NCBI GenBank assembly: GCA_000310025.1
Contig: FN649729.1
Location: 5,219,773-5,263,680, forward strand
DNA: 43,908 nucleotides
DNA from: Ectocarpus siliculosus
Lineage: Eukaryota > Sar > Phaeophyceae > Ectocarpales > Ectocarpaceae
Reading direction: 5' to 3'
Positions 25,802 to 36,109 of the stretch are shown piece by piece. The notes under the pieces were generated by a model. That model ran no database searches. It saw only the letters and a list, made by a program, of their open reading frames with translations, and was not told the origin of the DNA. Made by a program: the position numbers and the translations under genes. Position 1 is the stretch's first letter; every line of letters begins with the position of its first letter.

Positions 25802-27110
25802 ACACGAAATCATCGAACATTGAGGCTAGGATACTTTGCGAGCCATTCCCAGTTTTCTGTCTGTCGCTTTCAAAATATATTCCGAATTCCTCCGTCGTTT
25901 ACTGTACAATTGTAGGATCAAGCAACGGTTGAATGTTTATTCACCTTTCCAGAACGTGACCAGCCAATCGTGGAAGCATCACACACCTGTAAAGCGCCAA
26001 ACTTTGTCGGCTGGATTGCACGAAAATGTCCTGCTTATGCCAAGTCAAGCTGAATGGAGAATTTATCCGGTTCAGGGAGCATCTTGCGAGGTTGGAAGCA
26101 TGTCGAAATAGCGTGCTAGTTCCTCCTGCTCTCGTTCTTGCGTCGTTGATTAACACCGATACGTGAGAGCGGATGCAACCTGCGTGGATGGTGTGGACAT
26201 TTCCATGCCTCCTCGGATTCGACGTAGTTTGCGCAGGATAGGAACGGTGAATGCGACCGAAGAAACGTTCGATGCGGGGTTTTGTCTTCATGAAACCCAG
26301 AATATTGGAAGGCATTTCCGACTCTTGTCCACCCGCATCAAGGCGCCGTATATCTTTATTTTATAATTATATCCGGCAACAGTAACAGCAGCAACAACAA
26401 CAACAACAACCCTTACTTGAATTATCATGTCTGCACTGAAGTGGGAACAATTTCTTGAATTTTTTTCATACGGTGAATGCGACCGCAGAAACGTTCGATG
26501 CAGGGTTTTGTCTTTATGAAACCCAGAATATAGGAAAGCATCTCCGACTCTTGTCCACCCGCATCAAGGTGCCCTATATCCCTATCTCTTTATTTTATCA
26601 TCATATCCGGCAACAACAACAACAACAACCTGTATTCGAATTATCATATCTGCACTGAAGTGGGAACAATTTCTTGGCTCCACGAGGCAACTTTGTTTTC
26701 AGATTCATTCTTATGCACTTGCTTCAGGCCGCGTTGTTGTTGCTGTTCGCGAGGTTCCAATAACTTGTTTCCCTTTTGGTATTAATAAAACTCATGTTCA
26801 CGTCGCCTGTCTGTTGGTTTCATGTAGTTTTCCACGTTTTCCAAATTTCAGTCTGTCCAAGTGAAGCGAGGTCATACCATTTCTCATTTTGTACATCGTT
26901 TTTCCCGGGGGTATGTCGTTGCATGAGCCTGGAGTGGAAGGATTTCCTTGGTCCGTGTATTACGCGCTGTCCACCACGTTGTTGAACTTGGAACGAGGCT
27001 TCAAGTCAGTAACCGCAGATCCAACAGAGCGGACTGAAGAGTGACATGTTCGCTTCGCCAACGCTACTGTACAAACTCCATAGTATCCATGTAACAAAAA
27101 AACGTTTACC
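25802..27110. other. Spacer between the two channel genes
   Basis: Holds the presumed 3' untranslated region of channel 1, a 226-bp direct duplication (26244-26676) and the presumed promoter of channel 2. No exon that would link the two channels in frame was found, and a stop codon (25799) and a new ACCATGG start (27111) bound the region. Confidence 0.65.
26244..26676. repeat. Tandem duplication, unit about 215 bp, offset 226 bp
   Basis: Copy 1 at about 26244-26457 and copy 2 at about 26470-26676 share long blocks: CGGTGAATGCGACCG, GAAACGTTCGATGC, ACTCTTGTCCACCCGCATCA and GCACTGAAGTGGGAACAATT. Both carry a CAA/CAG microsatellite of different length near the 3' end. Short frames in both copies encode similar peptides, but changes fall at all codon positions, so this looks non-coding. 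Confidence 0.85.
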
Positions 27111-30100
27111 ATGGATGCTTCGGACGACAGGCTTGTGAGAACCTGGCGAGGAGGCGACTATGGTTTTGGCGAGGTCCTCGACGGGACGGGGAAGGTGGTC
27201 AAAGGAGTTTCAGAGGTGGGTGGGCAAGCATATTGACGCTGCCGTTCACGTAATCGATTTGGAGAAAGGGTATGCAAAGCAGAACAAGACCCGGGTTCAT
27301 AGGTAAACGAACTGCCCGTTGCCTGTGCCAATGGATAAAGCAGAACAACTCCCGGGTAATGGGTAGACGAAATGCACGTCGGCTGTACCAACGGAGGACA
27401 AATGTCCATCCCAACTATCCACCGAACTCAGACGCTAATGTGAACAGTCCATTATATCTCAGTGTAGCAGCAGACGTTGTTTGCCTACCTTGAGGATCAG
27501 TTTGGCGGTTTCGGAGGTGGCATGTACTGAGATCAGACAGACCCGCTTTCGCTCGAGTGAACCAAGGCCACATCAGGCGCAACAAACAGAACAAAGGAAT
27601 GGCCATGGTGGACACACGACCTACACACACAAGGCTAACGCTTTCGGTAGGCCTTCGGGAACAATGAGTTACAATTTTCCCTCGCGCTGAGCTACTACCG
27701 ATCGCTCGATCAACATCTATGCTCCTTTTTCCCTCCTTTCCAATCACCGTCCCTCGTCCATTCGAGCAAAGCTACTTGACCTGCCTGTGTTTGATCCGAA
27801 TCCCGCTTGACCTACCACGCCCACCCACCCTCTCATAGCCTGCCTATTCTCTAAAGTGAGAGGACCTACAGTATATCACTTTGACTTCACCACCTCTGGT
27901 CGTATTGCTAACGTATACGCCTACGCGCCACAGACGGAAGAGACTCCCGAGGAGCTGAACCATCGGGCGATCATACTGCCGGACCAGCCGATCAAGCTAC
28001 GATGGGACGTGGCCATATCTATGGTGTGCGTTTTGGTCGCCGTGCTCACGCCCTACAGGATGGCCTTCGCGCACAACGATGCACTCTCGTGGTGTATATT
28101 CGACGCTGCCGTGGATATATTCTTCGTAATCGGTGAGTTCTCGCTTTATGGGGAGAACGGAGGGTCCTTGAAACCCCACCCCCAAGAGATTTTGCGTCCT
28201 CTTTGAGTTTTGGTGAAGAGGTGAAGACGGGGGAATGGTTTGAATACTGCTCAGACACAGCAGAATCGCGTCGAAATATGATTCATGCGAGACTTCTTTG
28301 AAATACGCATCAGTCCGGTGTAGTCTGCACCCCGAGGTTCCACTCCGTCGCGCCTGCGTAGTTGGCTGAACCACAGTAGACGAGAACGTTTGATGAACGA
28401 GGGGGGGGATAGCACAATATGGTCCAATGGTTTGTTTTCAGGTTTTCAGAAGTTAGGAACGATTTTCAACCTGACGTCGTTGGCGTGCTTTCGGGCATCG
28501 AAGGGTCAAAATGGAGAATGAACAGTGGAAGGACGACGAAGGTAGACGAGAGAGAGAGTTGACCCCAAAGTCGCCTGGTATGTTCCTCTGGGATACGTTA
28601 GAGTAACCAAGAGCAGAGAGGACCAACGTTACTCTGTGGTTGTTTGTTGTTTACACCCAAACTCCCCTGAATTCACCACCAACGTAGATATTCAACCAGA
28701 TGGATCATCTCCCAGAAAGCAATCGCAAGATAAATTTACGGAGGTTACAAAACAAGCTGCGACCTATGTTGTCTCCTCATGATCCGAAAGCCAAAAACCA
28801 AGAAAACCTATGCTGTAGGTGTAAACTGGAGGAGATCGACATGTTGCGGGACGGGAACGTGGTATGATGGTTTTCTTAGGAATAGCCAGTGTTGGGACAA
28901 CAAGGTGTCTTCCCGTAACGGATCTTGTGAAAAGGAATGACGAAGCGCAAACCTGTACCCCACTCCCCCAAAGAACACTTGTTTATTGCGGTTAACGGAG
29001 CGCTGCGCCTGGTTTGGCACGATACTTGTATTTATATATTTATTGGTAACTCGCAAGCCCTGATTTTTTTGTTTGCCCCTTCGCTTGTGAATGCTGGCAT
29101 CTCAGACATCTTGCTTCGGTTCCGCACAGCCTACATTGGCAACGCGGCAGACAACGTGATCGTGTACATCACGGTTCCAGGTGGGCGTCGCATGGCAGTG
29201 GAACAGTTCATCTGTATTGGATCATTGCAGGAAAACGTCGTTTTGCAGTGAAATATCGCTGTCTCACAGTGATTCATTTCTCTGAACGTCGATATCTTCA
29301 GCATCCAACGACGTGTTTTTGAGCTGTTAATCGGAATTTATTTCCAAATGAAAAGAGTAAAACCGTACAACGTTGATCCTTACTAACCCCGACTTTTTGC
29401 GGACCGAGCAGGGATGATCTTGAAGAACTACCTTCGGGGATGGATGCTCTTCGACATAGCCAGCACCATTCCGGGTTATCTGTTCGACGTTTCCGACCGA
29501 GTTTTTAGGTGAGGAGTGCCCAAGACCGGCGCCTGGTCAACACGGGTGTTCCTTCCTGTCACGGCTGGTCTGCGCTTGCCGATATACTGTAGTGCAAATC
29601 GATTCCTCTCTACCTTTGGGAAGTTGTCTGGGCTAACGCGGGGTATTCGTATGAATTACTGCAACAGGGGCCTTGTCGTGCTGAAGCTGTTGCGGATCGG
29701 GAGAGCGCCGGCGCTAGCGAAACAGCTGCACCGCTTGCGCGAGCAGGAAGCACTGGCGAGCGGAGGGGCTAAGCGAAGAAGATGGGTCCGAGGGATGAAC
29801 GTCGACGTCCCTCGGTGGTGTCTCGACGTAGTGCAGGTAAGACAGGCAAACTTGGCGATAGATGTAGAAAACCACCGGGGGACTTTGACAATGCCAAAGA
29901 GAATCCCAATACATACTTCAAGAGAGAGAGCCAGAGAGAGAGAGGTCCTCAGCGAGGAAAGTAGGGAAAACCTGTTTCTCCTCGAAGTTATTTCGATCCT
30001 TTGGTGCTTGTACCAAGCGCGGCGGGTCATGCAGACTAGGCCACCCACTCCATCAAGCGCAGGCTAGCCACCTACATCTCCATGTATATATTCGAAGTAG

Positions 30101-33100
30101 TTCCTGCTTGTACTGCGCCTGCGTCGACTTTCCTTCCTTCGCCAATATGGTGTCCGCGGAGAGTCCTGGCCGGTGTGACAAGAAAGAAGGTTAACCACAG
30201 TCTGTTCAGTATTGACCATACAACAAATTTATCTTACCACGCCAAAACCGATAAGTTCCGGAAAACACTCTGTGCGTGTCGTTCTTCGAGGACCTCCTCT
30301 CCCCCCTCCCCCCGTCTCTCTCTCGTACTGAGAAAAGGCGATCGGTCGTCCTCGTTCTCTTCCAGTACAGGTGCCCTGCAGCACAACGCATTCCACCATT
30401 GTGACGTCTGTCCGTCTGCATATCTGTTTCTCTTTTACGGTTGCGGCAGATTCTGGTGGTCATTTTGTACGCGTCGCATGTCTTCGGGTGCTTCTGGTGG
30501 GTAATGAGCCGATACGACAACGACGAATCCTGGTGGCAAAGGGACGGCTTAGATGTCGATGACGCCACGTCCACCTACATTGCCTCTCTCTACTGGGCAG
30601 CAACCACCATCACAACGGTGAGGGGCGGCAGCGTGCGTATGTGTGTGTGGTTTTGAATTCGCATCGACTGCGCGAACGGACTGACCAACGAAAAGACGTC
30701 AGTCTTGTCGCGGGATAAAAAACGCGAAACACGTTCTATTCAAAACGTTTCTACGAAGGTTTTCACGGGGTCACAGGAGTCGGACGATAGCAGCGTTCTG
30801 CTTCTGAAGTCAAGGACTTGATATTTTGCTTGTGTAGGAGTTTGTGTGCACATGCGTGCATACATGTAGTTGTGATGTTAACATCTACCGAGTGGTGCAA
30901 GAAGATGGTCACAGCCATTTTCATCTTCGAACATAATGACGGCGAAACCAACGACACCAACAACTGGGATACGCAACCGGATTCACGCGGGGCAAGGCCA
31001 AGCGTTTTACTGTAGCCGCAACCGCCTCGTCGATCTCTGGGCAAGGCAACAGCTTTGTTAGTTTCCAAGAACGGCGCACTATTTGGAACTCTCCACGATT
31101 GCGCCAACCGCTCCTGTATAGTCCTTCCTCCGACCCATCCGCTCAGTGTTTCTCGTTTGGTTGGTCGGACCTGTCCGTGTGCTTCGATGGCTTGGTGCTG
31201 ACCATGCGCTCGCAAAGGTCAAAAGTCAAACCGCTACACCGTTTATCAAGCCCTTTACGCTTGCATGGAGGGCCACCTGGAACGTTGCATATCATTCCCC
31301 CGACTGTCGGTGTGTGCATTGGTTGGATTTGGCAGGTGGGCTACGGCGATTTGGTTCCAACGAACGATCTGGAGAGGATGATTGCGTGCCTGACCATGGT
31401 TTGCGGGACAACCATGTTCTCGTACGTCATCGGTAGCGTCTCCACGCTTGTCATGTGAGTGCCCGGGCCGAGAGAGTAGCTGCCGAAAGAGATGGAACAT
31501 ATATTCTGCCGTTGTTGCTTCTGAAAGATTGTGCATGTGTCGATGCTCTTGTCATTGTCTGGGGCCTTGCAAGCACTTGCAGCTGCTTCTTTTTGTGCTC
31601 TCAATCTATCGTGGACAACATGAAAACGCCGTGCAGTGCCATCGGAAGCGTGGAGCGGCTCGTTAGAGTGGGGCCGACATCCCTCCCACTGTTCGTGTTG
31701 GAGGTTGTTGCTATTTCCTCGTGCTGTGCGGGCCGCGCTTGCCACACCTTCCCTTGTTCCTTCAACGGTAAACGAAGCCAGGCTAAACCATTCATGTACA
31801 ACGAGACCCGTTGGTGTTGTTTTGACAACCGCCATAACCCGAAACGGCAGTAAGAGTGTATCCGTGTAGCCAGTGGCCAACCCTGCGAAAGGTGGGACCG
31901 TGCGCACCCCCAGCACTCGCGAAGAAACCAACATTGCTCTAAACCTAGGCCGGGGGAACAGCTCCAAAGGATGGCTGAGCCTATCGCTCCGACGGGGAGA
32001 CAGAAAAACAAACTCCATGCTCAAGAAGCGAAACATTACCGGAAAGGTCTGCTATTATTGGTGTCGCATTAACGTGACCGTTTCTCCTCGCCGGCAGGAA
32101 TCCAACTGGGGGAAACGTGCGGCGTAACTTGGAGCTGAAGAACGTCGAAAACTATCTGGAGGAGCAGAAAGTCGGGGCTCATCTGGGCGACGTGAGTACA
32201 CTTGATGCTCTGTCGTCGTCGGGACCTGTCGCACGGTCGCTGAATGTTTCCCTTGTCTCCCAGGCGCAACACAAATATTCAGACTCTCGCTACCTCGGGG
32301 ATAACCACGAAGGGGTGGTTGGTTGTGAGAATAAGCGGTAGAAGAACCTCCGGTACTGCCCGAGAACCCTTCCTTGTGGGGCGGGTACGCCGCCGGGGGC
32401 GGTTAAAAAGCTTGGTCGCAGTGCTCTCTCCGATACAAAAGCAACGCTTCGTAAGTCGCCTCGGGAAAGTCCACTATGGGCACTTGTTGCGAGGAACAGC
32501 CGCCGTTACACGTCCATTCCGGCGCTTGAAGCCCCCCAAAAAAACTTTCGGGGAAACCGTACATTCACGTCCATTCCGGCGCTTGAAGCCCCCCAAAAAA
32601 ACTTTTGGGGAAACCGTACATTGCGTTCGGCGGAAGGCTTTGTATCTTGGTGTCAAACGCAGCACGCGACGTTTGTACGTCATATTTGTACGTCTTACCC
32701 GCACACGAGGCTGGTTTGCCCGTGGACCCTGCTTCTCTTGACGCCTGGAAAGGGTAGCGATGTCGTCGTTGTTTAGTTACGTTCGTTCTCGTTGTAAGCT
32801 GAAACTACAATAATAGTACCCTTGGCTGTAATGATAACAAAAATTGAAGTCACATGACATATATATGTTAGAGGTATTGAACAAGGTCGACACAAGCTGA
32901 CCGTTATTACCTTGATCGAAAAAATGCAGCACAGCAGGGAAAGAAATTGCTGAAGCCGAGGGATCCAAACTGAAAAAAAGTCTCCAACCAAAGTCAACGT
33001 TCGCTAACCCCAAGACGTTTCACTGCATGCATCCGCCTACAAACTACAAAACTATCGCCGAGCCCATGTGTGTCCTTGGTCTGCTCCTCCTTCCTCCCCT

Positions 33101-36100
33101 CCAACCCCAGTCTGTGCGGACACACATGATGTTCGTGACGGGTGCGAGGAGTGCCTGGAACGAAGATCACATCCTGTCCAGACTACCCCCTCGACTCCAG
33201 GAGAGGGTCTTGGAGCACGTCCACAGGGACGCAGTGCTCATCATCCCGGTCCTCAAGACGCGACCACCGAGTTTTGTGTCTGCGATCCTCAAGAACCTTC
33301 GGCCGAGACAGTATTCACAGGTACGTTTCATCTGGAGATAACTCTGCCCTCGGCTTCCGGTGAACGACGAACGCTGGATGAGTGTTGTTCGTTTCGATCA
33401 TAATCTGCTTGCTTCCTGCGCGCACCCACGGTATGTATATACTTCTATCCTGTTACATAGTGATGTCTACAATACTTACTCGTCCGCAGTGTTGCTCGAC
33501 CTCGGCGCGGATGGTTCGGATCGATAACTGTTTCCACTTCGATGGGTGACAGGCCATGACATCTTAATCAAACGGTCCTGAGTACTGGTGACCGTATTTT
33601 TCGTGACCGCCTTTTGCGTGACAAGAAGAGACCGGAATCCTTTCTTGTTTACTTATCGCACGAAAAAATAAACCAGAGAACGGCGATATCCATCATAATT
33701 CCCTCCCGGTTGTAGACATGATGGCGGTGAATACACGGGGGCTCACCCTCGCCCACCCTCTCTTATCACGGCGGAAACTCATATTTCCATGTCTGCACGC
33801 AGGGAGAAGTAGTCTTCCAAAGCCTACACATGAGTCAGGGGGTGTACTTCGTCACTAAAGGGATCGCCGAGGCTTACGTCAGAGTCACGGGCGGCGCCGG
33901 GACGGAGGAGGAGAAGGTCAAGGGGATCGTGTCCACCGGAAAGTTCTTCGGCTACACCAGGTTCCTCGCGTCGTTCCTTGAGGAGGACATGGCGGTCAAG
34001 GCTTTCACGCAACTCTATGTAAGTATCGAAGTGTCGAAAGGATGAACACAACGCACAGAAATAGGAGTGTTGCACGGTGTGATCACGTGTCCAATAGCCA
34101 AAAGTGCGCATTACTACGAGAAGTTGATAGGCATTGAAGCATTCTTACAGAACTTTTTCTCCTATAGTTTCATTGGTTTGAAGATAGATCGCCCATTCTT
34201 CAAGTACAGCAATTTTGTTCGGAAGTGACGAACGCGCATCAAAGAATAGTAACGGCATACGTACATCCTCCGACCAGTAAGCTGCACCTACGCAAACAAG
34301 TCAAGCCAGCGTTTTCCACTGGTCTTTGGGTTTGGTTCTGACAGTTTTTCAGCCTCCCAGTGAATTTCTGCCCACCAACTTCTTTCCACAGGAGGGCGCA
34401 TGCGTACAGTACCACCCGCGCGCGAGCTCGTCAAGCAAGCCTGTGTTTTGACCCGCTACCTTATACTCTCTCGACAGGTATACCTGCTGTCCAACAGCAG
34501 CATCCGATACCTCCTGCAGTACCACCCCTTTCTCGCGGAAGAGTTGAGGATGGGTCTGGAAGCAGCCATTTTCCAGCAAGCCAGGTACTCAACACGAGGT
34601 TCAATTTTCGGACTTGTTTTATGCTTCACCAGTAGTCTTAATAGTGGTGATACATGCATGGTGGGAGATTGTGGAATCGTCTTGTGGATGGAGTTGTCCT
34701 TCCGCTGTAAGACACCTCCTTTGGTCAGAAGAAGATTCATCGCGTCAAACTGGTTCCTTTATTCTCTCGGCCGGAAAGGTGAGAGTCTGATGTAGTGCGA
34801 CTAGAGTTCGAGCGGTACACGAAACATTGAGATAATGGTATTACCTACGGGTTCCCCCGGGTTGGAGATAGTAATAACGCGGGTTAGACGTTCGGTGGCA
34901 CGAGAATCAATGGTGGGCACTGCGTACGAAGCATAGCATTGCGATGTACACATCATTTTTGGCTGTCTTATTATGTTCTCTTCACGCCGTTTTCTGCGCA
35001 TGCAAGAACTACACCACACAGATTGATGCTGCCGCGACAAACTGAAAACAATCCTCAATGTCCTTCGCCCCAACGCCAACGCCGCCCTCCTTTCCCCTGC
35101 CCCCTCGGCTCCAACTCAACCCCAAACCAGCGAGGAAATCGCGGCGGAGAACAACAAGCTAGCCGCAAAGAAAGCCACCTACGGTGGCAAGAAAGGAGGC
35201 GGCGTCGCAGGGAGCAAGGCAACCCCTGGCTCGAGTGACGGCGGCGGAGGTAGCGGCGGCGGCGGCGGCGGCGGTGGCATGTTCAATGAGCGCCGAACGA
35301 CCGCTCTCGCCTCCTACCTCCGTGAGGAAAGCGTCCGGGTTGAGGGAGGGACAGGAGCGAGAATACCAAGCGCCGGCCCCGAAACGAGTCGAATACGACG
35401 GGCGAGAGATAGGCCAGAGGGGGTGGGGAAAGAAGGCGACGACGATAACGGTACGGAAGAGAAGAGGGCAGGGAACGACTCGCCGCGGAGATTGAGATAC
35501 CGCCAGGGCCGAGACGGCGGCGGTGGCGGTGGTCAAGGAGAGGCTTCCGCTACGCAGCAGCAACAGGAGGAGCAGGGGCAGGGTGGCATGACCTCGGATA
35601 GCGCGGAGGAGGACTCCCTAACGGTGCCGGGGTTGGGCGGCGTTATTGTGACGCAGCTCACGTGGGGGGCCGGCAGCGGTGCTTGGGACGCCGCATTGAA
35701 GGATGCGGCGGGGGACGCGGCGGCAGAAGGGACTGGCGCAGCAACAGCAGCAGCAGTAGGTGCGGCATCAACAGCAATAGAAACCGACGGAACAGGGCTT
35801 GTTGGCACCACTTCTGTCGCCCTGCCAGGGAACTTACACGTACAAGGCGATGACGACCTCGGAAAGTCAGCCACGCCGCCAGCAGACGAAGACTGGGACT
35901 CATCAGATGTGGAGAGGAGGGCGGGATTGGAGCGGGGTGCGGTGCAGACGTTAGACCGGTTAGGAGAAGAGGAGGCAGAGGGACACCGTGATGACGGCAG
36001 CACGCGAAGATCTACCTTTACGGAGGTGCGTACGTGTGGCCATGGCACCTCGTTGGACTCATCCGAGATTAGCCGACGGACCAGACCTGTGGCCTTGGAT

Positions 36101-36109
36101 ACCACCTAA
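27111..36109 (+). CDS. Six-TM potassium channel with cyclic-nucleotide-binding-like domain (channel 2), 12 exons
   Basis: Second CNBD-type K+ channel, head to tail with channel 1. Exons: 27111-27215, 27934-28132, 29106-29180, 29412-29508, 29668-29836, 30450-30617, 31336-31454, 32098-32191, 33111-33320, 33803-34018, 34478-34584, 35131-36109; all phases close, giving 845 residues. The start has an ACCATGG context. S1 about 58-80; S2 about 87-110, with FFVIDILLRFRTAY reassembled across a phase-1 intron; S3 about 133-148 (NYLRGWMLFDIASTIP); S4 about 159-185 (LKLLRIGRAPALAKQLHRLR); S5 about 215-235; pore helix and filter TTITT|VGYGD at 266-275, split by an intron; S6 about 282-308; C-linker about 311-411; CNBD about 412-518. 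The last exon encodes a tail of about 326 residues rich in Gly, Ala, Glu and Gln with no recognised domain. Its acceptor at 35130 was chosen because it follows a long pyrimidine tract and restores phase; the earlier AG at 35021 would end after about 70 residues. The CNBD cassette reads GKFFGY...EDMAV, without the usual FGE and Arg. Confidence 0.9.
27276..27397. repeat. 61-bp tandem duplication
   Basis: AAAGCAGAACAAGACCCGGG at 27276 recurs as AAAGCAGAACAACTCCCGGG at 27337, with the following GGTA.ACGAA.TGC.CGT and CTGT.CCAA. also shared. It lies in intron 1 of channel gene 2 (27216-27933). Confidence 0.75.
28133..29105 (+). other. Large intron 2 of channel gene 2
   Basis: 973 bp between the S2 exon (phase 1, ATC G|GTGAG) and the next exon (CTCAG|ACATC). 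The join gives an Asp codon and the expected S2 sequence VIDILLRFR. No other coding or repeat content was recognised. Confidence 0.75.
32509..32622. repeat. 57-bp perfect-class tandem duplication
   Basis: Units 32509-32565 and 32566-32622 begin CACGTCCATTCCGGCGCTTG and end GGGGAAACCGTACATT. They differ at a single base (TTTCGGGG versus TTTTGGGG), so the duplication is recent or subject to conversion. It lies in intron 8 of channel gene 2 (32192-33110). Each unit also contains CCCCCCAAAAAAACTTT..GGGG, a possible hairpin. Confidence 0.9.

Noticed and set aside
26163-26658. A small duplicated gene encoding two similar peptides
   Set aside because: Differences between copies are not concentrated at third codon positions, the first copy's frame ends soon after, and there are no splice partners.
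35279-36105. Minus-strand 190-codon Ser/Pro/Ala-rich frame
   Set aside because: Shadow of the GC-rich tail exon of channel 2.
19211-36109. A single fused two-domain (2 x 6TM) channel
   Set aside because: Gene 1 closes at a stop with AATAAA-like sequence, gene 2 has its own ACCATGG first exon joined in phase, and no linking exon was found in 25802-27110.
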